Source: Methanocaldococcus vulcanius M7
Lineage (GTDB): Archaea; AGJL01; Methanococci; Methanococcales; Methanocaldococcaceae
Reading direction: 5' to 3'
Length of the DNA: 64,000 nt
NCBI RefSeq assembly: GCF_000024625.1
Contig: NC_013407.1
Coordinates: 124,001-188,000, forward strand
In this document: piece by piece, positions 1-8,778 of the stretch
Numbering within the stretch: the first letter of the stretch is position 1
Layout: each line of letters starts with the position of its first letter
The notes under the pieces: model-generated
The model's database searches: none
What the model was told of the DNA's origin: nothing
What the model saw: the letters and a program-made list of their open reading frames with translations, nothing else
Program-made: the position numbers and the translations under genes

Positions 1-585
1 TTCTCCGGCATATAACTTCTCTCCTACTTTAACTTTTAGATTATAATCTGATGGAATTATTAAAGCAGTTTGAGATCCAAGTTTTATCATGCCTATTCTT
101 TCTCCCATGTCGACATGTTCTCCTTCATGTATTTTAAGCCAACATCTTCTTGCTACAAATCCAGCAATTTGAACAACCCCGACATATTCACTACCGTTCT
201 TTATAATCACAATATTTCTCTCATTTATTTTTTGAACTCCACTTAGAAATGCAGGATAAAATGCCCCATTTATATGTTTTATGTAAACAACATCTCCTCC
301 AATTGGTGCTCTATTTACATGAACATCCAGTGGAGACATAAATATTCCGATAACATAGCATCCATTTGGGAAGTATTTGGATACATTTACAACATAGCAA
401 TTTCCATCTTTAAAGACCTCAGGATTTCCTGATTTATAAAAATTTATATACTCAATAGTCCCATCCGCGGGAGATAATATTATATTATTCCCTTTTGTTA
501 TTGGTCTGTCGGGATCTCTATAAAAGTAAACAGTAAACAACAATAGAGAGCATACCGTTATCGCAAAAAACTTCTTATGCTTCAT
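1..585 (-). CDS. asd: Archaetidylserine/phosphatidylserine decarboxylase, C-terminus missing
   Basis: Read from the minus strand, this frame runs off the left edge, so the protein is partial. It starts with a short hydrophobic segment (FFAITVCSLLLFTVYF), followed by the FYRDP and SPADG motifs typical of the short, soluble-type phosphatidylserine decarboxylase family. Near the edge is LGSQTALIIP. In this family cleavage before the Ser of the GS pair makes the pyruvoyl cofactor, so the essential residue is present. By family, it decarboxylates archaetidylserine to archaetidylethanolamine in ether-lipid synthesis at the membrane. I chose the ATG at 585 because GGTGA lies about 5 bases upstream. 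In-frame ATGs at 591 and 597 sit on or before that site. The extreme C-terminus lies outside the window. Confidence 0.85.
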   Translation of the reverse strand, partial: MKHKKFFAITVCSLLLFTVYFYRDPDRPITKGNNIILSPADGTIEYINFYKSGNPEVFKDGNCYVVNVSKYFPNGCYVIGIFMSPLDVHVNRAPIGGDVVYIKHINGAFYPAFLSGVQKINERNIVIIKNGSEYVGVVQIAGFVARRCWLKIHEGEHVDMGERIGMIKLGSQTALIIPSDYNLKVKVGEKLYAGE

Positions 586-690
586 ATCCATCACCATCTA
601 TTAAAGAGAAAATTCAATATTTTCAGAACTTTTTTGATTTTATGTTATAATGGTTATATATTATTTTCCCACTTTAAAAACTTTTTCTTT

Positions 691-1302
691 TTAATTTTCA
701 TGTTCTTTGCACCATTTACATTTTTCATAACCAAGTGCTTTCGCATCTTCCTCTGAGTAGAAGTATATAATATTTTCCTTTTTTAATCTTTTCCCATATG
801 GGCAATTATCGAGGGTGTGATACTTTTTACCATAGATAGAGGCGTAAATGCTCGTTGGAGTTGGAGATAAGAAAATATCTCTATCGAAGTTATTCTTTTT
901 AAGTAGTTTAAAATCATCTGCTTTATCTAAAATCACTTCATACAGCCCCCTATAAACGGACACCTTACCTCTGACTTCAACATAGTCCCCTTCCTTTATC
1001 ATTGGAGTATATTGCAGTATGTAATTTAAAAGTTCTGTTTTTGTTTTACCAAAGGCAACAACGTCTATATTTCCAGTTCCATCGTTTATAACAAGTCGTG
1101 AGAGTCCAATAACATGGCGATACTTATCTCTTTTAACATCCATCTCTTGGATGTATCCCTTTATAATAACGTAATCCCCTTCCTTAACATCAGAAACATG
1201 CTTTTCTATTGGTTGAATAGGGTTTAAAAATAACCAAACAGTAGAAACAACGATAAAACACGTTAACGCAAATAACATAACATTTTTTTCATTTAGTTTC
1301 AT
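691..1302 (-). CDS. Membrane-anchored OB-fold protein with C-terminal Cys motif
   Basis: The 203-residue protein has an N-terminal membrane anchor or signal at about residues 8-28, then a predicted OB-fold (about 35-130). The OB-fold contains VKEGDYVIIKGYI and INDGTGNIDVVAFG, which resemble single-strand nucleic-acid-binding or NirD/BOF-type OB domains. The tail (about 153-200) has the pattern KKYH..DNCPYGK...CKWC, resembling the small Ada-like metal-binding domain found at the ends of many secreted archaeal and bacterial proteins. GGTGTT lies just upstream of the ATG. It lies downstream of the S-layer gene on the same strand, separated by about 80 bases. I do not recognise a specific function. 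An exported OB-fold protein acting at the cell surface is an inference. Confidence 0.7.
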   Translation of the reverse strand: MKLNEKNVMLFALTCFIVVSTVWLFLNPIQPIEKHVSDVKEGDYVIIKGYIQEMDVKRDKYRHVIGLSRLVINDGTGNIDVVAFGKTKTELLNYILQYTPMIKEGDYVEVRGKVSVYRGLYEVILDKADDFKLLKKNNFDRDIFLSPTPTSIYASIYGKKYHTLDNCPYGKRLKKENIIYFYSEEDAKALGYEKCKWCKEHEN

Positions 1303-1380
1303 TTTAACACCATATTAAATCAATCAAATTTACAAATTAATTTATCTAAAAAAAGAAAAAATAAAAGGATTTTGGGGAAT

Positions 1381-3984
1381 TTATAGGTTTTTGATTAATT
1401 CTAAAGCTGCCTCTCTTGTTTTCTCTCTATCTCCACCAGCTACGACTATAACATCGTGTCCGTTTGCTACTCCTGGAATTAATGCAATTGTTGGTGGGCT
1501 TGTATTGTTTAATTCTAATTTGCCTTCTTCAACTAATTCTTTTGTTAATTTGTTTGCAACAGGTCCTCCAACTAAGACCAAGTTCTTGTCAGCAGTGTCT
1601 AAGCTAACTTCACTGTCTAACTTAGCGATTGGAGCTGTTAATGAGCATGGCTCAACTGCAGTACCTTCTATGTTATTTAGTGTTATTTTTGCATTTAATA
1701 TTGAAGCGGTTTCTCCTGTTTGAAGCTCCAACGGCTCCTCTTTATCCATTGAGAAATAAACATATAATCTATCCTGCTTATTTTCATCATCAAATTTGAA
1801 TGAAACGTAATCTGCAATGTTAAGACTATCTCCATCTTCTAAAGAAGTTAGATCATCTCCTTCATACCTTAAAGCAATACCTACTATATTGTCACTGTCT
1901 TTTATATCGGATTCTAAGTTTAAGACATCTGAAAATGGATTTCTAACAACGGCGTATGCTTTATAATCTCCAATATATTTCTTACCAAGATCTATTTCCT
2001 TAGTGTTTTTTGTGATTAAAAGTTCAGCATATCCCTGGGTTTCACCAATATTCATCCAAGCAGTATGTACGACGACACCAATACCTCCATATACAAACTT
2101 CATTGTTTGTCCTGTACTAGTATCTACAGTGTCCGATTTCTCAGCTACTACAGTTCCGTCCTTAATAATGTCTACGGTTACTTTATACTCTCCTGGATTA
2201 GTTGATTTTAAAACCTGCTTTACTTTTACAGAATATCCATTTCCGACATCTATTTCGGAACCTTCTTTCATTACCCCTTCGTAGACGGGATCTCCTAAAT
2301 AAATTGCATCTTTATCAGAATCTATTTTAACTACAGCTTCTTCTTTTCCTAAAAATGGTATTCTATCTCCTGGTTTTATAGGAACAGTATCTTCGATATT
2401 ACTATCTCCATCTTTATATGCTAAGGACATATATAGTGCTTCTCTTTTCTTAATTGTTATACCGTCGTCAGAATCGTTTTTTACAGAAACTACAAATATC
2501 TCTCCGGCATCATCGTCTTTAGTTTCAGTGTACCAATCATCTGGATCTATGTCATCAATTTTCAATGCGGTAGGCAATACTCCCAATGATTTTACTCTTA
2601 CATCAGTTCCTGAAATTATGTCTGACAAATGATCTCCTGAGAATGCATCTTCAGCTTCTTTCGCTAAGCTATCTGCATAATCGCTATCCGAAGCTGAAAT
2701 AAATACTATTTTCCCATTTTCAGGTAATGCAGCTTCATTTGTAACCTTTATTTTTTCTATTTCATCACCTACAGCATTGTATATTTTATAACTATCATAA
2801 ACTACCCCAATACCTACAATTTCAGATACATTTATCAAATCATTTATAGTTTTTGGAACAAACGTACCATTTTCATATGTAATTGCAACGAATTGTTTTC
2901 CACCTTGGGGGACTTCAAAAGAAGATAACATTTCACCAAATGTCCTAACTCCAGGATTCTTAATAATGCAAACGATATTTCCTTTTTTGTTAAATATTAG
3001 ACCAGTGTTACTAGACTCATTATATATATAGTACACGTCAGTTCCTAATGCTTGAAGGTTGGATACTGTAGCATTGATGTAAACTGCACCAGTGCTCTCA
3101 TCTTTTAAGATAATATTATCTGAGGTCTGGTTATATTCTACATAATAATTATCAATGGTTGTATTATACACACTCGGAACTGTAGTAGGTTCTAGAATAC
3201 TTTGGCCGATATATTCGTAATAATTGATACCTGCATTATTAATATCGGTAATTATGATTTTTGATCCAGTATATGGATCTTCTATAATATCACCAACATT
3301 TAATGTATTAAAACCGGAAGAAGATCCAACTAAAGACATATCAATAATTCTTTTATATTCGGTAGTTATTCCTTCTTTTGTTATATTAATATAGCTAGAA
3401 ATTGATGTAGGAACATTCACTTCGGAAGATAATGTCACTAAGTTATTGAAAGTACTAATATTGTTATTATTATATGAAATATCATTTGAAGGGATCGAAT
3501 TGATATTTTTATCTTTAAATGATATTAGATCGATTATTGAGTTATTATTGAAGTATTTTTCATAATTGTCCGATATATTAACTGTGACTTTTGCATTATA
3601 TTCTCCTAATGTATATGTTGAAGATGTTGAGATTAATGGAATTGCAGTATCCCAATCTCTAGTTAGATCAAAATCGTCTGATTCAGATTTTGCATATACA
3701 TCTAATAATGCTTTTCCATCTGTAACTGTTCCTTCTTTGTAGCATAAGCTTCCTATTTTTGCAGCGATGTCAGCAGCTGAAACAACGTCCATTGTTGATG
3801 GTGCGTTAGCTCCAACAACAACATAACAGTTTGGCTGTCCATCTTTAACTAAGTCAGCTTTTAAGTCCTTGTAATCGCTGAATCCTATTGTTGTAACTTC
3901 AGCAGCAACTCCGCTTGCTAAGGCAGTAGCTACCATTGCCCCTCCTATTGCTAAGGTACCTATTTTCTTTAAGCTCATTGCCAT
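1381..3984 (-). CDS. S-layer glycoprotein with a large glycosylation-site-rich insert
   Basis: The N-terminus (MAMSLKKIG, then a hydrophobic stretch ending ASGVAAE) is the signal peptide and start of the methanococcal S-layer family. It is followed by the conserved VVVGANAPSTMDVVSAADIAAKIG block. The C-terminus (LVLVGGPVANKLTKEL...IALIPGVANGHDVIVVAGGD) is the matching family end domain. The protein would form the surface lattice outside the cytoplasmic membrane. At 867 residues it is much longer than the roughly 560 I remember for M. jannaschii. The extra part is about residues 130-430, Asn- and Ser-rich, with about ten N-X-S/T sequons; the whole protein has at least a dozen. GGTGAT precedes the ATG. 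Many codons are common, high-expression types at both ends, while the insert is more AT-rich. It is transcribed alone from its own promoter. Confidence 0.9.
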   Translation of the reverse strand: MAMSLKKIGTLAIGGAMVATALASGVAAEVTTIGFSDYKDLKADLVKDGQPNCYVVVGANAPSTMDVVSAADIAAKIGSLCYKEGTVTDGKALLDVYAKSESDDFDLTRDWDTAIPLISTSSTYTLGEYNAKVTVNISDNYEKYFNNNSIIDLISFKDKNINSIPSNDISYNNNNISTFNNLVTLSSEVNVPTSISSYINITKEGITTEYKRIIDMSLVGSSSGFNTLNVGDIIEDPYTGSKIIITDINNAGINYYEYIGQSILEPTTVPSVYNTTIDNYYVEYNQTSDNIILKDESTGAVYINATVSNLQALGTDVYYIYNESSNTGLIFNKKGNIVCIIKNPGVRTFGEMLSSFEVPQGGKQFVAITYENGTFVPKTINDLINVSEIVGIGVVYDSYKIYNAVGDEIEKIKVTNEAALPENGKIVFISASDSDYADSLAKEAEDAFSGDHLSDIISGTDVRVKSLGVLPTALKIDDIDPDDWYTETKDDDAGEIFVVSVKNDSDDGITIKKREALYMSLAYKDGDSNIEDTVPIKPGDRIPFLGKEEAVVKIDSDKDAIYLGDPVYEGVMKEGSEIDVGNGYSVKVKQVLKSTNPGEYKVTVDIIKDGTVVAEKSDTVDTSTGQTMKFVYGGIGVVVHTAWMNIGETQGYAELLITKNTKEIDLGKKYIGDYKAYAVVRNPFSDVLNLESDIKDSDNIVGIALRYEGDDLTSLEDGDSLNIADYVSFKFDDENKQDRLYVYFSMDKEEPLELQTGETASILNAKITLNNIEGTAVEPCSLTAPIAKLDSEVSLDTADKNLVLVGGPVANKLTKELVEEGKLELNNTSPPTIALIPGVANGHDVIVVAGGDREKTREAALELIKNL

Positions 3985-4060
3985 ATTTTATCACCATATA
4001 ATTTTTTGTAATATTTTTTGTGTTGTTATTTGATTGACGGTATATACCTTCGACGAACTA

Positions 4061-4070
4061 CTATATAAAT
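4061..4070 (-). promoter_or_regulatory. TATA box of the S-layer gene
   Basis: On the minus strand the sequence reads AAGATTTATATAG, a strong archaeal BRE/TATA pair. Transcription would begin about 25 bases downstream near 4040, giving a leader of roughly 55 bases before the ATG at 3984. This is a pattern-based call. Confidence 0.6.
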
Positions 4071-4085
4071 CTTACTATATGAAAC

Positions 4086-4198
4086 GGTTGTAACAATAGT
4101 TTCATCCTAAGAATGGTTGTAAATATGAATATAATTTTAATCTATTATGTCATTTGTGTTATTTTATTAATAAAAAAGGTTGTAAATGTTTGCAACTT
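4086..4198. repeat. Three GGTTGTAA direct repeats upstream of the S-layer promoter
   Basis: GGTTGTAA occurs at 4086-4093, 4115-4122 and 4178-4185. The third copy is the left arm of an imperfect inverted repeat (AAAAAGGTTGTAAA then TTTGCAACTTTTT). The copies lie just upstream of the S-layer TATA box on the minus strand and upstream of the cooC promoter on the plus strand. They could be activator sites, but no factor is known to me. Confidence 0.5.
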
Positions 4199-4236
4199 TT
4201 TTAAACGATTAAGAATTTATTTTAATTTACTTTAAT

Positions 4237-4246
4237 ATTTATATAC
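4237..4246 (+). promoter_or_regulatory. TATA box of cooC
   Basis: TTTAATATTTATATACG matches an archaeal TATA element. The predicted start near 4270 would give a leader of about 170 bases. No other strong candidate is seen between it and the gene. Confidence 0.4.
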
Positions 4247-4441
4247 GTCTCATAAGGATCTCTCAAAAATATTAGAAGGTTTTAATGAGCAGATAGGAAA
4301 ATTCATATTAGTATAAAAAATTTGGGAGAAAAGATTATTAATATCTTAAAAGTATCCAATACAAATAATAGCGGTTAAACTGATTTGATAAGTTAAGGGC
4401 TGAATAAGAAAAATCGAACAAATAAAAATAACGTGATAAAA

Positions 4442-5218
4442 ATGAAAATAGCAATAACTGGAAAAGGAGGAGTAGGAAAAACGTTTATCTCATCAACATT
4501 AATGAGATTATTTGAAAAAAATGGATTTAAGGTTATTGGAGTTGACTGTGATCCAAACCCTACGTTAGCGTTAGCATTTGGAATTGAGGAAGATATAGTT
4601 CCTTTATCAAAGAGAAATGATATTATAGAAGAAAGAACTGGGGCTAAACCAGGGACTTATGGGAATATTTTTAAGATAAATCCAAAAGTTGATGATTTGG
4701 TAGATAAGGTGGGGTATAAAGTAGGAGATAACATAACTCTTCTGGTTATGGGCACTATTGAAGAAGGAGGGGAAGGTTGTGTCTGCCCTGCATCTGTTTT
4801 ATTAAGAAGATTATTAAGGCATTTAATTTTAAAGAGGGATGAGGTTGTTATTTTAGATATGGAGGCAGGGATTGAGCACTTTGGAAGAAAAACAATAGAT
4901 ACAGTTGATTTAATGCTTATCGTTGTAGAACCAACAAAAAAATCACTGATAACTGCAAAAAGAATGAAAAAATTAGCTAACGATTTAGGAATAAAAAATG
5001 TTGGAGTTGTTGTTAACAAAGTAAGAGAAGATGATAAAGAGAGTTTGAAAGAGATTATTAAAGAAGAACTTGGTTTGGAAGTTTTTGGAGTTGTTTCTTA
5101 TGATGAGGAAGTTATTAAATGTGAATTTTCAGGAAAGCTTATCAACTTAGATTCAAAAGTTGTAAAGGAAATAGAGGAGATATTTAATAACATTTTGAAT
5201 TTAAATACCTCTGCTTAA
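4442..5218 (+). CDS. cooC: CooC-family nickel-insertion ATPase (MinD/SIMIBI class)
   Basis: The 258-residue P-loop protein has the deviant Walker A GKGGVGKT (residues 7-14), a VDCDPNP switch region and the CooC-specific C-X-C pair (GCVCPAS, Cys113 and Cys115), which in the family binds nickel at a dimer interface. The ILDMEAGIEHFGR block is also typical. It would load nickel into carbon monoxide dehydrogenase/acetyl-CoA synthase. GTGAT at 4433-4437 is the ribosome binding site for the ATG at 4442; the longer frame opening at that GTG is less likely. Its end overlaps the convergent moaA end by 18 bases. The neighbours are not CODH genes, so it acts on a target encoded elsewhere. Confidence 0.88.
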   Translation: MKIAITGKGGVGKTFISSTLMRLFEKNGFKVIGVDCDPNPTLALAFGIEEDIVPLSKRNDIIEERTGAKPGTYGNIFKINPKVDDLVDKVGYKVGDNITLLVMGTIEEGGEGCVCPASVLLRRLLRHLILKRDEVVILDMEAGIEHFGRKTIDTVDLMLIVVEPTKKSLITAKRMKKLANDLGIKNVGVVVNKVREDDKESLKEIIKEELGLEVFGVVSYDEEVIKCEFSGKLINLDSKVVKEIEEIFNNILNLNTSA

Positions 5219-6106
5219 TTTAAAATACGGCTCTCTTCTCTTTATACATTCGATAAAATATTTTTCTAAATCGTCTCCTTTCCTCAAAGGGGTTAAAATA
5301 TCGACTAAATTGTCATCTCTTAATAAACATGGTTTTAAATATCCATCATAAGTTAACCTTATTCTTGTGCAGTGTAAACAAAACTCTGTGTTATCCATGG
5401 GTCTAACAAATTCTATTTCTAAGCCATCAATAATGTATTTTTTTCTATTTTGCATGAATTTTCTTGTAATTATTTTATCTGCTTTTTCTTTGATTTCGTT
5501 CTCTATTGGTGTTATATCAACATAATATTTTTTTAGATCTTTGTTTAATGGAATAAATTCGATTATCTGCAAAATTGCCCCAACATCTTTACAAAATTCC
5601 ATTATATTTTTTAGATCAGAGATATTTATGCTTGTTGCTAAGAAATTTATTTTTATTGGTGTTAGATCTACATCTACTGCCTTTTTTATTCCACTTATCA
5701 CACGATTTACATCTCCAAATCTCGTAATTTTTTTATATAAAAAAGGATTTAATGTGTCTAAACTGACGTTTACTCTATCCAATCCAGAATTTTTGAGATT
5801 TTCAGCAAGATTTTCCAATAAAATTCCATTAGTTGTTAAAGATATATCTTTTATTCTTTCATCTTTGATATTTTTAATAATATCACAAACGTCTTTTCGT
5901 AATAGTGGCTCTCCTCCAGAAATTTTTACTTTTTTTACTCCAAATTTTGTGGATGTTCTTACTATCTTTCCGATCTCTTCAGCAGTCATAGATCGGTTGT
6001 TGTTTGATAGATGGCCTTCTTGATGGCAGTAAAAGCATTTTAAATTGCATTTGTTTGTTATTGACACTCTGAGCGATCTTATCTCTCTTCCAAATCTGTC
6101 TTTCAT
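5201..6106 (-). CDS. moaA: GTP 3',8-cyclase, molybdenum/tungsten cofactor step 1
   Basis: This radical SAM enzyme begins the conversion of GTP to cyclic pyranopterin monophosphate. The N-terminal CNLKCFYC holds the first 4Fe-4S ligands (Cys20, Cys24, Cys27). ISGGEPLLR is the SAM-binding GGE motif, and FCLHCTRIRLTYDGYLKPC supplies the second cluster near the C-terminus. The ATG at 6106 is preceded by GTGG with normal spacing; the upstream GTG at 6115 is part of that site. The C-terminus ends in RGI rather than the double Gly found in many MoaA proteins. Methanogens need this cofactor for tungsten- or molybdenum-dependent formylmethanofuran dehydrogenase. Confidence 0.92.
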   Translation of the reverse strand: MKDRFGREIRSLRVSITNKCNLKCFYCHQEGHLSNNNRSMTAEEIGKIVRTSTKFGVKKVKISGGEPLLRKDVCDIIKNIKDERIKDISLTTNGILLENLAENLKNSGLDRVNVSLDTLNPFLYKKITRFGDVNRVISGIKKAVDVDLTPIKINFLATSINISDLKNIMEFCKDVGAILQIIEFIPLNKDLKKYYVDITPIENEIKEKADKIITRKFMQNRKKYIIDGLEIEFVRPMDNTEFCLHCTRIRLTYDGYLKPCLLRDDNLVDILTPLRKGDDLEKYFIECIKRREPYFKLSRGI

Positions 6107-6313
6107 ATTTTCCACTTATTTTTAATTTTATGATTTAAGTGTGAATATTAACACTTTGTTAATATTTAACATTAAAATATTGAGTTTAATGAAGTTTAAC
6201 CGCTCTTATATTTAATCTTTTAATTCTCAATGATAAAAATTTCAATGCTAAAAAAGAATTAGTATTGATTAATTATAAAAATAGTTGGTTAATTAGATCT
6301 GATTACTAACACT

Positions 6314-6997
6314 TTATTCTTCTGTCTTTTTTCTTTCAAATGTCTCAACGAAGCTAACTTTCTCAACGTCTTGTAATCTTTTTAGTATTTCATTGGCAAT
6401 AGCCATTTTAGCCGTTTGGATATTTGGAATAAATGGAGCAAATTCTGGAAGTTCAATTTTAACTGTCCCGTTTCTTATACTCACTTTTACGTTATCTAAT
6501 CTTGGAACATACATTTTTATTATTTCTTTAACAATATCCTTCTTGTCATCGATAACTTCTTCAATTTTTATTTTATATTTGACTTCCCTACCTGCCAATT
6601 CATGGTTAAAGTCAACCAACACTCTCCCGCTGTTAATGCTTACAACCTTTCCAGGAACTCCATCAATCGTTATAACCATGCCCTTAAATGGTTTGATTCC
6701 TCTCTTTTTAAACTCAGACATTGGAATTAGTTTTATCTTAGATGGATCCCTTTTACCAAATGCTTTTTCTGGTGGAAGAACAACTTCTCTCTCTTCTCCA
6801 ACATCCATTTCTAACAATAACTCATCTAATCCGGGAAGAACTTGCCCTTCTCCTACAAATATTGTTGCAGGCCCATATACCATATTAGGACTGTAAATTC
6901 CTTCTTTCTTAGCAAGTTCTTCATTTGTTGTATCAAATAATTTCCCATCTACGTATCCTTCATAACTTATTTTTACCATTTTTCCTTTTTCTACCAT
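6314..6997 (-). CDS. slyD: Long-type FKBP peptidyl-prolyl isomerase (SlyD-like)
   Basis: The 227-residue protein starts with the FKBP half ([16 protein letters not shown], then [23 protein letters not shown]). The IF chaperone insert follows and the fold closes with [23 protein letters not shown], the SlyD signature. A C-terminal extension of about 75 residues (from about 150) is characteristic of methanococcal long FKBPs. It would assist protein folding in the cytoplasm. I place the start at the ATG at 6997, which has GAGGTGA 5 bases upstream; the GTG at 7006 belongs to that site. The usual His-rich metal tail of bacterial SlyD is absent. Confidence 0.9.
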   Translation of the reverse strand: MVEKGKMVKISYEGYVDGKLFDTTNEELAKKEGIYSPNMVYGPATIFVGEGQVLPGLDELLLEMDVGEEREVVLPPEKAFGKRDPSKIKLIPMSEFKKRGIKPFKGMVITIDGVPGKVVSINSGRVLVDFNHELAGREVKYKIKIEEVIDDKKDIVKEIIKMYVPRLDNVKVSIRNGTVKIELPEFAPFIPNIQTAKMAIANEILKRLQDVEKVSFVETFERKKTEE

Positions 6998-7360
6998 ATT
7001 GCTCACCTCGATTAATCGTTTCTTTTTATATTTTTTATAATACTATAATACTTTTTATTAGCTAACGTCGCATTGTTAGTGTTGTGTTATTTTTAATTTC
7101 TGTATTGTTAAATCTTATATTTTTCCTCTTTCTCACTTGTTTTATTGAATTTAATGTCTTGGTTATGATGGTAAGTTCGTCAAGATATTTGAATAGGTTA
7201 TAGTTAAAGCGTTTGATTTTATTTGAGACATTTATTTAACACCTACCACTTATATAAATATAGCGAATAAAACACTATAAAATAGGAAATTTTAAATATA
7301 GGGATAAAACTAATTATTATTGACAAATTTTTTAATCAAAATTTTGGACGGGAGGGAGGA
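6998..7360. other. Intergenic region between divergent slyD and nfeD genes
   Basis: This stretch holds divergent promoters and no convincing gene. CACTTATATAAATATAG at about 7247-7262 is a good plus-strand TATA element for the NfeD/stomatin pair, with a predicted start near 7282. On the minus strand, T-rich sequence at 7030-7060 could serve slyD but no single box stands out. Confidence 0.5.
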
Positions 7361-7777
7361 ATGGAAATTGGCTATGTGTTTATATTGTCAGGATTTTTGA
7401 TAATCGCATTAGAGGTGGTTATTCCAGGTCTGTATTTTCCTGCCTGGGGTATAGCTTTGGTTGTATATGGTGTTTTCTTATTGTTATTTCCACAGTATGC
7501 ATTTGTATCTGCAATAGTTGCAGGTTTTTTGACAGTTATATGCCTATATAAGTTTGTATATTCCTCTGGAAAGGATATAAAAGTTGGTGCCGAGCGTTTT
7601 ATTGGAATGATTGGAAGAGCAATTGAAGATTTTAAAGAGAATGGCTATGGGAGAATAGAAGTGGAGAACCAAGTATGGCAAGCAAAATCAAAGGATAAAA
7701 TAAAGCGAGGAGATAAAGTTAAGATTGTTGGAGTTGAAGGGGTTTCTTTAATTGTTCAAAAAGTTAGTGAGGGATGA
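7361..7777 (+). CDS. Short NfeD-family membrane protein with OB domain
   Basis: The 138-residue protein has membrane segments at about 4-35 and 38-66. Its C-terminal soluble OB-like domain (about 75-135) contains [25 protein letters not shown] and [16 protein letters not shown], the NfeD domain. Family members pair with SPFH/stomatin proteins, and here the stomatin gene overlaps or abuts the stop. A GGGAGGAAT sequence ends right at the ATG. By family, it probably scaffolds membrane microdomains or assists membrane-protein quality control. Its exact role in archaea is unknown. Confidence 0.85.
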   Translation: MEIGYVFILSGFLIIALEVVIPGLYFPAWGIALVVYGVFLLLFPQYAFVSAIVAGFLTVICLYKFVYSSGKDIKVGAERFIGMIGRAIEDFKENGYGRIEVENQVWQAKSKDKIKRGDKVKIVGVEGVSLIVQKVSEG

Positions 7778-7779
7778 TC

Positions 7780-8589
7780 ATGTCTTGGTTTTGGATTATT
7801 TTGGGAATAATTGCCCTTTTTATAATAGTAAAAGCTGTCGTTATTGTTAAGCAGTATGAAGGAGGTCTTATATTTAGATTAGGTAAAGTTATAGGAAAGT
7901 TAAAGCCAGGAATTAATATTATAATCCCATTTTTAGATGTTCCTGTTAAAGTAGATATGAGAACAAGGGTTACAGATATTCCTCCGCAAGAGATGATTAC
8001 AAAAGATAATGCAGTGGTTAAGGTAGATGCAGTAGTTTATTATAGGGTTATAGATGTCGAAAAAGCACTTTTGGAGGTCGAAGATTACGAATATGCAATA
8101 ATAAATTTAGCACAAACAACATTGAGGGCAATAATTGGAAGTATGGAGTTAGATGAAGTTTTAAACAAAAGAGAGTATATAAATTCAAAATTATTGGAGA
8201 TATTAGATAGAGAGACGGATTCATGGGGAGTTAGGATTGAGAAAGTTGAAGTTAAAGAAATAGATCCTCCGGAGGATATTAAAAATGCAATGGCTCAACA
8301 GATGAAAGCAGAAAGATTGAAAAGAGCGGCAATATTGGAAGCAGAGGGAGAAAAGCAAAGTAGGATTTTAAAGGCACAAGGAATCGCTGAGAGTTTGAAA
8401 ATTGAGGCAGAGGGTCAGGCAAAGGCAATACAGATAGTTGCAGAAGCAGCAAGGCAATACTTTAAAGATGAAGCTCAATTGTATAAAGCATTAGAAGTGG
8501 CAAATAATGTTTTAAAAGATAATTCTAAGTATGTAATCTCTGAGAATATTTTGGATGTTGTTAAAAACCTTATTAAAAAAGATAAATAA
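7780..8589 (+). CDS. SPFH/stomatin family membrane protein (slipin)
   Basis: A single N-terminal membrane segment (about 3-20) is followed by the SPFH/band 7 domain ([15 protein letters not shown]...[35 protein letters not shown]). A long helical coiled-coil tail follows, with [18 protein letters not shown] and [15 protein letters not shown]. The NfeD gene is directly upstream, forming the classic NfeD-stomatin operon. I place the start at 7780 because GTGAGGG is 7 bases away; the ATG at 7774 overlaps the upstream stop and would leave no spacing. It likely forms oligomeric rings on the cytoplasmic membrane. Confidence 0.88.
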   Translation: MSWFWIILGIIALFIIVKAVVIVKQYEGGLIFRLGKVIGKLKPGINIIIPFLDVPVKVDMRTRVTDIPPQEMITKDNAVVKVDAVVYYRVIDVEKALLEVEDYEYAIINLAQTTLRAIIGSMELDEVLNKREYINSKLLEILDRETDSWGVRIEKVEVKEIDPPEDIKNAMAQQMKAERLKRAAILEAEGEKQSRILKAQGIAESLKIEAEGQAKAIQIVAEAARQYFKDEAQLYKALEVANNVLKDNSKYVISENILDVVKNLIKKDK

Positions 8590-8778
8590 TGATAAACAAA
8601 ACTGGCAAAATTATATATAAATCATCAATTTAATATCTCTTTTAACAATTTTTTGCGAAAAACAATAAACACAATATTTAATTTTACGATTTTATAAATT
8701 TTATAAATAGAACTAAAATTTAAATTAAAATTTAAATCAACAAAACAAAAATATTAGGTGCAAAAATGGTGAGAAACT

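Noticed and set aside
1391-1723. Plus-strand open frame opposite the S-layer gene
   Set aside because: It is a mirror of the strongly supported S-layer coding frame, has no ribosome binding site, and lacks family-like sequence.
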